The notes under the pieces were generated by a model, which saw nothing but the letters and a program-made list of their open reading frames with translations, had not been told where the DNA came from and did no database searches. Shown here one piece after another: positions 17,670 through 26,310 of a stretch of 64,000 nucleotides of DNA. The DNA comes from Ancrocorticia sp039812645 (GTDB taxonomy: Bacteria > Actinomycetota > Actinomycetes > Actinomycetales > Actinomycetaceae): NCBI GenBank assembly GCA_039812645.1, contig JBDIAV010000009.1, positions 3,118-67,117 on the forward strand. Reading direction: 5' to 3'. Each line of letters begins with the position of its first letter. Within the stretch, counting starts at the first letter, position 1. Position numbers and translations under genes: made by a program.

Positions 17670-18659
17670 CTACGATTTACGTAGCCGCCTGGTTCGGACC
17701 ACGTCGAGCAGGACGGCGAGGATCACGACCACACCGATGAGCACCTGCTGCCACTGGACCGGCAGCTCCATGGAGAGCAGTCCCGTCTTGAGCACGGAGA
17801 TGACGAACACGCCGATGATGGTGCCCCACAGGGAGCCGATGCCGCCCGCGAGCGAAACACCGCCGATAACGGCCGCGGCAATCGCGTACATTTCCTGGCC
17901 GTTGCCGGTTTGCGGGGTGATGGAGCTGAAGGTGGCCGCGTAGATGACGCCGCCGAGTCCACAAAAGAAGCCGTTGAGGACGTAGACCCACACCTTCCAG
18001 GTGGACACCTTGATACCGGAGAGGGTGACAGCCTCTTCGTTGGAGCCGATGGCGTAGGTGTAACGGCCCAGCTTGGTGCGGGTCAGCAGGAACCAGGCGA
18101 GGACGAAGAACAACGCAAGCCAGATGGCTCCCATCGGGATGTTGCCCCATTTGTAGATGATGTTCTTAAACCCGCCGTCGGGTGTGCCGAGTGAGGGCCA
18201 GGTCTGCGTTTGCACCTTGGCGATGACGGAACACAGTCCGAGCGACACGAACTGCATACCGAGAGTTGCGATAAATGGTGGGAGTCCGAGGACTCCCACG
18301 AGGATTCCGTTGGCCACTCCGAAGAGTGTTCCGGTCAGGACGACGACGAGGAGCGCCACGTAGATGGGCAAGCCCCAGACGTTGTACGCCACACCTCCTA
18401 CCAGCGCCGATCCCACCATGACGGTTCCGGCCGAGAGGTCGATACCTCCGGTGATGATCACGAAGGTCATACCGATGGCCAGGAAGCCGATGTAGTAGGA
18501 GGAGCTGAGAATGCTGAGGAAGGTATCTCCGGTCAAGAAGCGTTGGCCGAAGATGGAGAAGAAGATGTAAAGGGCGACCAGGGCCGCCAGGGCAATAATC
18601 TGCTGCATGGCAGGCCCAGACACTGTGGACTTGAACCTGCTGGTGACGGCTTCGCTCAT
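17670..18659 (-). CDS. Sugar ABC transporter permease (RbsC type)
   Basis: 329 aa, BPD_transp_2 family permease with 8-10 hydrophobic segments. GGIDLSAGTVM and the coupling motif GSNEEAVTLSGIKV match ribose-type permeases. Its ATG overlaps the ATPase stop by four bases (ATGA). It forms the membrane channel for the operon's sugar importer. Confidence 0.92.
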   Translation of the reverse strand: MSEAVTSRFKSTVSGPAMQQIIALAALVALYIFFSIFGQRFLTGDTFLSILSSSYYIGFLAIGMTFVIITGGIDLSAGTVMVGSALVGGVAYNVWGLPIYVALLVVVLTGTLFGVANGILVGVLGLPPFIATLGMQFVSLGLCSVIAKVQTQTWPSLGTPDGGFKNIIYKWGNIPMGAIWLALFFVLAWFLLTRTKLGRYTYAIGSNEEAVTLSGIKVSTWKVWVYVLNGFFCGLGGVIYAATFSSITPQTGNGQEMYAIAAAVIGGVSLAGGIGSLWGTIIGVFVISVLKTGLLSMELPVQWQQVLIGVVVILAVLLDVVRTRRLRKS

Positions 18660-20167
18660 CGCTCTTCCTTTGCTTGGTGTTGGGTGGCAAGTTCCATGAT
18701 TTTGACTTGGGTGGCTTCGGAGATATCGAGTTCGCCGGTGGCGCGGCCTTCACACATCACGACGATTCGATCGGAAAGGTGGAGAACCTCGTTGAGATCG
18801 GAGGAGACGAGGATGATGGACTTCCCATCCGCCACGAGGGTGCGCATCATCTCGTAGATTTCCGCGCGGGCTCCGATATCAATGCCTCGCGTAGGTTCGT
18901 CAAAGATGAGAATGTCGACGTCTCGGAGAAGCCATTTTCCGATGACGACCTTCTGCTGGTTTCCTCCCGAGAGGTTCTTGACGATTTGGTTGACCGACGG
19001 CGTCTTGACCCGGAGCGCATCAACATAGCGTTGCGTTTCTTTACGACACTCGCCATCTTTGATAACAATTCCGACAGACAGTGCGTCGTAGGACGGCAGC
19101 ACAGTGTTGTCCGTGACCGAGAGGCTGAGGACCAAGCCGTAACGCTTCCTATCCTCAGAGAGGTAAGCAATGCCCGCGTCGATCGCATCCTTGGGATGTT
19201 TGAAACGAATATCTTTGCCGTTGATTTGAATCTTGCCGCTCGCATGGCGATCTGCACCGCACACGATCTGCATCGTTTCGGTTCGACCCGCACCCACCAG
19301 TCCGGCAAATCCCAAGATCTCGCCCCTGCGAAGGTTAAAGGACACATCCCGAACGTCGTAAGACTGCAAGTGTTCGGCACTCAGCACGATCTCGGCGCCG
19401 GAGGGAACCTCGCTGTGCTCCTTCTGAAGGTTGCTCACCTCGCGGCCCACCATCGCCTTGATGATGTCGTCGACCGTGCACTTCTTCGTTTCCATGGTGG
19501 TGACGTATTCACCGTCGCGGAGAACTGTCACACGGTCCGAAATCTCCATGATTTCGTTCATGCGATGGGAGATATAGACAACTGCCACACCCCTCTCCCG
19601 CATCTGGTTGACCTTCTCCAGGAGTTCGACCACTTCACCCTCGGAGAGAGCCGCAGTGGGCTCATCGAGAATGAGCACTTTGGTTTCGGCATAGGACATC
19701 GCACGGGCAATTTCCACCATCTGTGCCTTGCCCACGCTGAGGTCTCGGAGAAGAGTTCCCGGCTTGACACCGATGTCAAACTCATCAATGAGTACCTGTG
19801 CCCGGCGATTGAGATCCTTATCCGAGATACGGAAGGATCGCGATTCTCGACCAATAAAAATATTTTGAGCAACGGTCAAATCACTCATCATATTCAGTTC
19901 CTGATGCACGATTGAGATTCCCGCATCCTGTGCTTCAGCAATGGACCGGAACTTCACCGGCTCACCGAGATATTCGTAAGTCCCTCCAAAATCGGAGTAA
20001 ATGCCGGTAATAATCTTGACGAGCGTTGACTTGCCCGCGCCGTTCTCTCCCACAAGGGCGTGTACTTCTCCAGGACGCAGTTCCAGATGGGCATTCTTCA
20101 ATGCCTGCACACCTGGGAAGGACTTGGATATGCCGTCCATGTACAAACGCAGTTGATCTGGTTTCAT
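18656..20167 (-). CDS. Sugar ABC transporter ATPase with two nucleotide-binding domains (RbsA type)
   Basis: 503 aa, two fused ABC domains as in RbsA/MglA. The first has Walker A GENGAGKST and Walker B LILDEPTAAL; the second has the variant GLVGAGRTE Walker A usual for this family, signature LSGGNQQKV and LIFDEPTRGID. The start was set at the ATG preceded by GGAG; upstream open frame to 20272 runs through the operator and is not coding. First gene of a four-gene operon, controlled by the divergent LacI regulator. Confidence 0.93.
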   Translation of the reverse strand: MKPDQLRLYMDGISKSFPGVQALKNAHLELRPGEVHALVGENGAGKSTLVKIITGIYSDFGGTYEYLGEPVKFRSIAEAQDAGISIVHQELNMMSDLTVAQNIFIGRESRSFRISDKDLNRRAQVLIDEFDIGVKPGTLLRDLSVGKAQMVEIARAMSYAETKVLILDEPTAALSEGEVVELLEKVNQMRERGVAVVYISHRMNEIMEISDRVTVLRDGEYVTTMETKKCTVDDIIKAMVGREVSNLQKEHSEVPSGAEIVLSAEHLQSYDVRDVSFNLRRGEILGFAGLVGAGRTETMQIVCGADRHASGKIQINGKDIRFKHPKDAIDAGIAYLSEDRKRYGLVLSLSVTDNTVLPSYDALSVGIVIKDGECRKETQRYVDALRVKTPSVNQIVKNLSGGNQQKVVIGKWLLRDVDILIFDEPTRGIDIGARAEIYEMMRTLVADGKSIILVSSDLNEVLHLSDRIVVMCEGRATGELDISEATQVKIMELATQHQAKEER

Positions 20168-20256
20168 TTTTCTCCGATCCCACCGGAATAGTGATGCCGT
20201 CGGCTGTCCGGTTCCCCAACTTCGTTGTGGTTCCCCATCGCATCTATTGCGAATAT

Positions 20257-20272
20257 ATGACATCGATGTCAT
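20257..20272. promoter_or_regulatory. LacI-type operator between the sugar operon and its regulator
   Basis: ATGACATCGATGTCAT is a perfect 16-bp palindrome with the central CG step typical of LacI-family operators. It lies 90 bp upstream of the ATPase start and 65-80 bp upstream of the regulator start, so it can control both divergent promoters. Binding by the adjacent LacI protein is inference. Confidence 0.7.
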
Positions 20273-20336
20273 CGATTAGGGCAATGCTAGACTTGTCGGA
20301 AATTGCTTGTCAACGCGAAATGGAAATTTGGGGTTA

Positions 20337-21389
20337 ATGGTCTCGTCTGCCACCACTGGAGTTCACCCTCCCACCATGAAGAAAAATGCCACCATGAAAC
20401 AGGTGGCAGCACTGGCCGGCGTGGGCACCAAAACGGTGTCCCGGGTGATCAATGGTGAACCTGGCGTCACCCCCGAGACCGCCAGAAAAGTGTGGGATGC
20501 CGTCCACGCTCTCGATTACCAGGTGGATATGCGCGCCGGCAGTCTGCGAAGGATTAACGGCCAAACCAAAACCCTCGGTCTCCTTATCAGTACCGTAGAC
20601 AATCCTTTCGCAGGGCAGATCCACCGCGGGGTAGAAGATGTAGCCTCCGAGCGCGGCGTCGCCGTTCTCGCAGTAAGTCTGCACGAGGACCCAACCCACG
20701 AGGTCACCGCGGTTGAGGACTTCATCCGCCGCCGCCTCGACGGCATCATCATTGGGACCACCTCATCGGATGTCACCCACCTCAGCTCCGCCATGGGGCG
20801 GGGCATGCAGATGGTCTTTATTGATCGTCGACCACCCGGGCTCGTCGCTGACTGCGTCACCAGTGACAACCGCGAAGCAGCCGCTCGCGCCACAAGCCAT
20901 CTCATCAAGCACGGTCACCGCCGGATTGCACTACTCACCGAACGCCCGGCAATCCAAACAGCCGCTGAGCGCCACCTCGGATTCCTCGATGCGTACGGCG
21001 AGGCAGGTATCCCCACGGGAGAAGCCGATGTGGTCATTGGAGTCTCCAACGCAGCCGAAGCCGCCGAAGCACTGGGGAACCTTCTCGACTCCCCCAACCC
21101 ACCCACGGCGGTCTTCAGCGCTCAGAACCTCATCACCATTGGGGCACTGCAGGCTCTCCACAGCAGGGGCCTACAGCATCGTGTCGCACAGGTCGGATTT
21201 GACGACATTGAGCTCGCTGATCTCCTCGATCCCGCCGTCACCGTCATCAGCCAGGACCCCCGTGAGATCGGGCGCGTTGCAGCAGCCAGGATGTTTAAGA
21301 AACTGGACGGCGAACCCGTCGAGCCGGAACACATCATCGTACCCACGGTTCTCATCGAACGGGGTAGCGGAGAGATTCCGCCGGGCTAG
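20337..21389 (+). CDS. LacI-family transcriptional regulator of the sugar operon
   Basis: About 350 aa from ATG 20337 (ATG 20376 or 20391 are alternatives). The helix-turn-helix with hinge is MKQVAALAGVGTKTVSRVIN followed by GEPGVTPETARKV. The C-terminal domain is a type-1 periplasmic-binding fold: TLGLLISTVDNPFAGQIHRG and VGFDDIELADLL are standard. Ligand is presumably the imported sugar. Divergent to the RbsA-type gene with a 16-bp palindrome between them. Confidence 0.92.
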   Translation: MVSSATTGVHPPTMKKNATMKQVAALAGVGTKTVSRVINGEPGVTPETARKVWDAVHALDYQVDMRAGSLRRINGQTKTLGLLISTVDNPFAGQIHRGVEDVASERGVAVLAVSLHEDPTHEVTAVEDFIRRRLDGIIIGTTSSDVTHLSSAMGRGMQMVFIDRRPPGLVADCVTSDNREAAARATSHLIKHGHRRIALLTERPAIQTAAERHLGFLDAYGEAGIPTGEADVVIGVSNAAEAAEALGNLLDSPNPPTAVFSAQNLITIGALQALHSRGLQHRVAQVGFDDIELADLLDPAVTVISQDPREIGRVAAARMFKKLDGEPVEPEHIIVPTVLIERGSGEIPPG

Positions 21390-21444
21390 CTTGAGAGACT
21401 CCGCTAATAGGTCCGGCCTATTGGCGCAATATCTTAGCCTTGCC

Positions 21445-23031
21445 CTACGAATCCTTGACCGACTTCAACAGGGCAATCTCTAGCCGCATCGGTTTAGCCG
21501 TTCGGACCATTCCATTCTCGTCAGCTCCATAAATGCGCCCTCGATTTCCTTCGTTCCACGGGTTCCATCCCGGCTGACCGGTGGTGATGAAACGAACCCA
21601 GTCGGAATGCATCGTGGATGCGAGGGTGAGAGGAGGTGATGTGGTGCCAAAAATACGGGGGACGTCGCCGTCGTCGAGGCAGTTGAAAACGAAAGGGATC
21701 TCGGCACAGTGGTCGGCAAAACCGGTGCTTGGCTTTGGCCACGCAAACTCATACACCCAGGTGGACGCTTTCTTCGCCCCCACAGTCACTCCGGTCTCCA
21801 CGTCGCACGCCACCGCAACCCGCGCCCGCAGGCGCGACTGCACTCTCCGAATCATGGGCATGTGGAAAAGTCCGGCCGTAGCCAGTTGACCTAACACGAG
21901 AGCGGTATCGTCGTGCAGTTCCGGATGTTCGCGCACGAACGACCACGCGGCAAGCTTAGGAAAGCCGGCGGCATTCAGGACCGTGCGCGGATCGTAGCTC
22001 CGCCACACCTCCCTCATCGGTTTCAGCATGGCGGTAAGTTCGTTGCGAGTACAACCGATAAGCAGCGGGATCTCGGCGCTCGCCCCTTTCGCAAGGGCCC
22101 GGTTAACGGAAGTCGGCAGGACGTCGTCGTCGATCACGGGTGCAAACGGAACCAATGCGGACGAAACGCGTTCAGTGCCACTGACGCTGGCAAATTGGCG
22201 GGCCAGCGTGGTGGGTACGTTGGGAACTTGCTCCAAGGGAAGCGGAAACTCAGCCATCAGCTCGTCAATCCGCTCGGTGGATAGGCTCGACCAACCAGCC
22301 AGAGTGTTGGGAATTCCGGCCCTCGCGGCAAACTCCACGGAACGCTCCAATGCCCGCTCGGCAGTGCCTTCCAACGTGGCCGGGCTCTGCGCAATCGCCT
22401 GCTGGAACAAGCCGCGCGCTCGCGGACTCGTCATCAGGCACAGGACCGATCCGCCTCCAGCACTCTGTCCCGCGATGGTGACGCGATGGGGGTCACCACC
22501 AAACTGCTCAATATTTTCCCGTACCCAGTGCAACGCCAAAATTTGGTCAAGTAACCCGCGATTAGCCGGAGCCGGGGCGTCCTCAATGTAACCAAAGCCT
22601 TCAAACCCGAGCCGATACCCAACCGACACCGTAACGATGCCACGGGCATTAAAAGACTTGCCATCGTACCAGGGGTTCGAAGGAGAACCGCCCACGTAGC
22701 CGCCTCCGTGTATCCATACCAGGACCGGAAGTTTGGCGGTAGGCAGATTTGGCGCGGGAGTGAAGACGTTGAGGTTGAGGATGTCGTCGCCAGGAATGGT
22801 GGGCTCCGGCATTAACGAAAACGCATCGAACGGACGCCGTTGCGGCGTTGGGCCGTACGCGGTGGCGTCACGGACACCCTTCCAGCGCCTTCTCGGTACC
22901 GGCGCGGCAAACCTCAGCTCACCCACGGGCGCCTCAGCGTACGGAATCCCCAGGAACGCGACGGAATTCGTGCCCCTTCCACGCACTGCGCCACAACGTG
23001 TCTCCACGACTGTGCGACTGGGGTGGTTCAT
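21445..23031 (-). CDS. Type-B carboxylesterase / lipase
   Basis: 528 aa alpha/beta hydrolase of the carboxylesterase family. The N-terminal signature FLGIPYAEAPVGELRF, the oxyanion loop WIHGGGYVGG and nucleophile elbow GQSAGGGS are clear; the acid and His should lie in the C-terminal third. No signal peptide is visible, so a cytosolic ester hydrolase is likely. It converges with the LacI gene (55 bp gap). Substrate is not deducible. Confidence 0.9.
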   Translation of the reverse strand: MNHPSRTVVETRCGAVRGRGTNSVAFLGIPYAEAPVGELRFAAPVPRRRWKGVRDATAYGPTPQRRPFDAFSLMPEPTIPGDDILNLNVFTPAPNLPTAKLPVLVWIHGGGYVGGSPSNPWYDGKSFNARGIVTVSVGYRLGFEGFGYIEDAPAPANRGLLDQILALHWVRENIEQFGGDPHRVTIAGQSAGGGSVLCLMTSPRARGLFQQAIAQSPATLEGTAERALERSVEFAARAGIPNTLAGWSSLSTERIDELMAEFPLPLEQVPNVPTTLARQFASVSGTERVSSALVPFAPVIDDDVLPTSVNRALAKGASAEIPLLIGCTRNELTAMLKPMREVWRSYDPRTVLNAAGFPKLAAWSFVREHPELHDDTALVLGQLATAGLFHMPMIRRVQSRLRARVAVACDVETGVTVGAKKASTWVYEFAWPKPSTGFADHCAEIPFVFNCLDDGDVPRIFGTTSPPLTLASTMHSDWVRFITTGQPGWNPWNEGNRGRIYGADENGMVRTAKPMRLEIALLKSVKDS

Positions 23032-23356
23032 GTGAACTCCTCAAAGTTGACGACGACGGCCTCCACTATGAGTCCGCCAATGGCTTCGGCTACGCTGCCG
23101 AGTTCGTCCTACTCCGCTACCTTACAAGGTTAATTGTTTCATCGGGATGAATTTTCGGGATTGTCCTGTGAATGCAGGACCGTTTCGCGGGGTTTACGCG
23201 CGGGGCGCAAACCTGCTGAGATGGTTCCGTTGCCACGGCATCCTGTGGTATTTCATCATAAAAGTCTGTGATCAACCTTCGTAAATGACGTCCTTTCTGG
23301 GTAATTCCGCTCTTTCTCTCGTGTATTTGTCGTTTCGCGATATTCTTCCCCTCGTG
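23032..23356. other. Divergent intergenic region upstream of the carboxylesterase
   Basis: 325 bp between two divergently oriented genes. The last 70 bp are T-rich on the plus strand and, although open in frame with the next gene, look like promoter rather than coding DNA. A TATTCT element lies about 10 nt before GTG 23357. No inverted repeat stands out. Confidence 0.4.
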
Positions 23357-24382
23357 AGCATCTCCCCTTCCGCGCGCCCCCTTGTGTGGCTTCGCAGCGC
23401 GCGCCATGCTCTTCTTCCCAACCCTCGCACGGTTCTCGACCTCGCCACGGTTCACGACCTCCCTCTCGACCCAAGCATTGTTCTCCAGGTGGCACGCGTG
23501 TCTCGTTTGTCCGAACTTGGAGGAGCCAGTGTCCGCGAGCAGTCCGCTGAGGACCTCATGGATCGCGGATTCGTTGCCAGGGAGCTGCGCCGCTCACTCG
23601 AAAAGCGATGCCGTCTGTGGGTATTTTCTGTCGACGACGACCTGACCCTCACCGAGTTGCAGCAAGCTTTCCCTGGCCACGTCCACGCACTCGGCCCGCG
23701 GTTAAGCAACGGCGCCGCCGCCTATGCCATCAACGTGGTGGAATTGACCCGCTTCCTGGTTCTGGACCATCCGGAAAGCGCGCACATCCTCGCCGGAATC
23801 GATTCGGCTTGCTTGCCGGTAGATGTAGCCCAGGGTCTCGAAGCCCTCGGCGTTCCACTCAAACGCCGTAACTGGCTTTCCCGGTTGCTACGTAATCCGC
23901 AGTTCTATGTTTATGCGACGGTACTCGTCTATTCAGCGCTGCGGGCGCTCCCCGTCACGTTCATCAAAGAATTCGAAGGCAGTGTTGCCTTTCTCTGGGG
24001 TATCGACATGGTGACGGCTATCCCCTACACCTGGGGTGTCCTTGCCATGGTGACCGCTGTGAAACGCTCCGTCAGGTTCTGGGGCACCGTCACCACCGTG
24101 GTCACGTTCATAGCCCCCTACGTGTACTTCTGGAGATACGGGCACGCCACCCCACCCTTTGTGTGGGTCATCATCGCAATCATGATTCTGGCAAGTATCA
24201 CACTCGAGGTATCTAAGGTTATACAGGAGAAGCAATTGTGCCGGAAGTATCGCGCCTCTCGAGTACTTCCTGCACCGTGCGCACTGCACTCAGCAGCATT
24301 AACCACGCTCCCGATGCCCACCATAGGACTTCCGCAGCCAACGGCCGATTCGGCTGCGCCGCAACCAGCGCCACTGTCGTAG
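23357..24382 (+). CDS. Membrane protein of unknown function with cytosolic N-terminal domain
   Basis: 341 aa from GTG 23357; an ATG at 23285 extends the frame but through T-rich non-coding-like DNA. Residues 1-180 look like a globular alpha/beta domain (VFSVDDDLTLTELQQAFPG). Four hydrophobic segments follow (for example ATVLVYSALRALPVTFI and WGTVTTVVTFIAPYVYFW). The tail is Pro/Ala-rich and overlaps the convergent Pcs gene by 164 bp. I do not recognise the family. The ribosome site is absent, so the message may be leaderless. Confidence 0.6.
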   Translation, partial: SISPSARPLVWLRSARHALLPNPRTVLDLATVHDLPLDPSIVLQVARVSRLSELGGASVREQSAEDLMDRGFVARELRRSLEKRCRLWVFSVDDDLTLTELQQAFPGHVHALGPRLSNGAAAYAINVVELTRFLVLDHPESAHILAGIDSACLPVDVAQGLEALGVPLKRRNWLSRLLRNPQFYVYATVLVYSALRALPVTFIKEFEGSVAFLWGIDMVTAIPYTWGVLAMVTAVKRSVRFWGTVTTVVTFIAPYVYFWRYGHATPPFVWVIIAIMILASITLEVSKVIQEKQLCRKYRASRVLPAPCALHSAALTTLPMPTIGLPQPTADSAAPQPAPLS

Positions 24383-24965
24383 CAATCCACACCATTGAGG
24401 CCCCAATATTGACCCATCTGTACTGCTTGACCCTGAACGGATGAACAAAGGTCAGCGGCGCCACGGTGAGGATCGAAAGCACGATGGTCACGGCAACGTT
24501 GGCCGCGGCCGAGGTACCAAAGATCCACATAATGATGGCCACGACGTTCCACGCCGCCGGAAAACCGCGGAAGTAGTAGTCCGACGTCTTGAGGCTGAGA
24601 TTGCAGTAGCAGAAGACAGACGAGGCGCAGACAAGCGCAAACATCGCCATCGCCATGGCTTGAGACCCAAACGGAAGGTACAGGTACATAAAGAGCGCCG
24701 GGATAAACGTCCAGGTCAGATAGTCCACCAGGACGTCTAAGGAGGTCCCGTCAAAGTTTGGCGCAAACTTCTTGACGTTGACTTTGCGCGCCATTGTGCC
24801 ATCCACGCCGTCGACAATGAGCGCGATACCCAGCCACAGCCACATGCCCTTGATGTTTCCGTCAAATAGCGCCACTGCGGCAAGGCATGCCCAGAAGACA
24901 CCTGTGATCGTGAAGGCGTGCACGGCCCAGGCAAGTGCAACCCTCGTCGTATGAGATTTTGGCAT
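24219..24965 (-). CDS. pcs: Phosphatidylcholine synthase (CDP-alcohol phosphatidyltransferase)
   Basis: 248 aa from ATG 24965 (an ATG at 25010 is also in frame). Multiple transmembrane helices surround the CDP-alcohol transferase motif, visible as DGTMAR then FDG...D...D (about residues 55-80). The overall pattern with LDVLVDYLTWTFIPALF matches bacterial Pcs, which condenses choline with CDP-diacylglycerol to phosphatidylcholine. Convergent with and overlapping the plus-strand membrane gene by 164 bp. Specificity for choline rather than another alcohol is by family resemblance only. Confidence 0.78.
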   Translation of the reverse strand: MPKSHTTRVALAWAVHAFTITGVFWACLAAVALFDGNIKGMWLWLGIALIVDGVDGTMARKVNVKKFAPNFDGTSLDVLVDYLTWTFIPALFMYLYLPFGSQAMAMAMFALVCASSVFCYCNLSLKTSDYYFRGFPAAWNVVAIIMWIFGTSAAANVAVTIVLSILTVAPLTFVHPFRVKQYRWVNIGASMVWIATTVALVAAQPNRPLAAEVLWWASGAWLMLLSAVRTVQEVLERRDTSGTIASPV

Positions 24966-25040
24966 GGGCTTATTGTGCCGTGCGGGTGCAGGCCACCGGA
25001 CAAACATCAATGAGAGCCAGGTCTCATTCGGAAATTAAGA

Positions 25041-25093
25041 TCAAGTACTTGACCATCTAGTCAGGTACTTGTATATTTAAGTCAAGCACCTGA
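25041..25093. promoter_or_regulatory. Three phased MarR-type operator copies
   Basis: Three related 12-bp palindromes: TCAAGTACTTGA (25041-25052), TCAGGTACTTGT (25061-25072) and TCAAGCACCTGA (25082-25093). They are spaced 20 and 21 bp, about two helical turns, and lie 80-130 bp upstream of the MarR start. Autoregulation by the adjacent MarR protein is inferred. Confidence 0.7.
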
Positions 25094-25172
25094 CCAATTG
25101 GTGCGATCCGACTTCCGCCACGAACCGGAAGCGGGTCAAAAGAAACACAACACCCGAAAGAGGTATACACCC

Positions 25173-26039
25173 ATGAACGAGATACAAGAACAACTTCTTG
25201 AGCAGTTCACCCACTTCGAGCGCCTTGCGCATCGCTACCAGCGCCACCTGCACGGCCGCGGACCGGGAGGACCTGGCCCCGGCCGTGGCCCCCTACACAA
25301 CCCGCACCGTGGCCAAGGCCGAGTGCTTTCCATCCTCAAGCTTCAGCCGGAAATCCCCCAGAGGGAGCTTGGTTATCTTCTCGATATGAGCAAGCAGTCC
25401 CTCGCCGAGATCCTCGGCAAGTTAGAACGCGCAGAACTCATTGCTCGCACACCCTCCGAAAAGGATCGGCGCGCACACATCATCTCCCTCACCGAGAAGG
25501 GCAAGGCCATGCTGGATGAGGAAGCAGCCCGCGCCCAACAGAACGAGAAAAGCCTCACCAGTATCTTCGACTGTCTCTCAGCGGAAGAGCAGCAGAACCT
25601 CAACGACTACCTCACTCGAATCATCGCCCACATGGAGGAGCACTTCTCCGACGACGGCGACGAGCGCGCAGAACTCTACCGCTCCCGTTTCTTTGCCGAC
25701 CACGGTGTCGACGACGAACGCTGGATGGGCGAGGGACGCGGGCGAGGCCGTGGCCGTCGTGGTGAAGGTCCGGGAGAGCGTGGCTTCGAGGGCCGTGGTG
25801 GCTTCGACGGGCGCGAAGGCCGCGGAGGTCCAGATGGCCGTGGGAGACCCCGCGGACGCGGCGGTTACGGCGAACGCGACGGCTACGAAGGCCGCGGTGG
25901 CTACCGCCCCGGCCATCGTTTCCCCGAACCGGGCGAGGACTCTCCTCGCGGCAGCTTTGAAGGAGATTTCCCCACCGAACCTGGCGATCCTCGGATGCGC
26001 CGTTGGGCAGGTCGCCGCCGCGGGCGTCGCTACTACTGA
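25173..26039 (+). CDS. MarR-family regulator with an Arg/Gly-rich C-terminal tail
   Basis: 288 aa, about twice the usual MarR length. Residues 1-165 are a winged-helix MarR domain: ELGYLLDMSKQSLAEILGKL is the recognition region and LIARTPSEKDRRAHIISLT the wing. A Gly/Arg/Pro stretch already sits near residues 30-45 (HGRGPGGPGPGRG). Residues about 185-288 are a disordered tail of repeated RG/GRG/RGG units with Asp, Glu, Tyr and Phe, resembling RGG boxes of RNA-binding proteins. The ATG is preceded by AAAGAGG. Likely autoregulated through the triple operator upstream; no efflux gene is next to it. Confidence 0.85.
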   Translation: MNEIQEQLLEQFTHFERLAHRYQRHLHGRGPGGPGPGRGPLHNPHRGQGRVLSILKLQPEIPQRELGYLLDMSKQSLAEILGKLERAELIARTPSEKDRRAHIISLTEKGKAMLDEEAARAQQNEKSLTSIFDCLSAEEQQNLNDYLTRIIAHMEEHFSDDGDERAELYRSRFFADHGVDDERWMGEGRGRGRGRRGEGPGERGFEGRGGFDGREGRGGPDGRGRPRGRGGYGERDGYEGRGGYRPGHRFPEPGEDSPRGSFEGDFPTEPGDPRMRRWAGRRRGRRYY

Positions 26040-26087
26040 GGAGCCCCTAGGTAGCAATGGAGAGCCGTCTTCCGAAAATGTTAGGCA

Positions 26088-26119
26088 TTTCATGAGACCG
26101 TGACTACGGTCCCATGAAA
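26088..26119 (+). terminator. Terminator hairpin after the MarR gene
   Basis: TTTCATG-A-GACCGT (26088-26101) pairs with ACGGTC-CC-ATGAAA (26106-26119) around GACT. It begins 49 bp after the MarR stop. The rest of 26040-26310 presumably holds the ppc promoter; no gene is seen. Confidence 0.6.
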
Positions 26120-26310
26120 GCCGGACCTACCGCTTAGACCAAACACCAGCGGTTCTACCAGAGAACCCTCGGTTCCCCGTCTTTTCGGCAGACTTTCGGT
26201 CTGACCATCGGCAGATTCTCAACGCGCGTCACAAAGTGCCGGAGACGCAATCCGCCGTCGTTATTATCTTGGGACTCTCGTCCTGACTCCAGCTTCGTTA
26301 TGATGACCGC

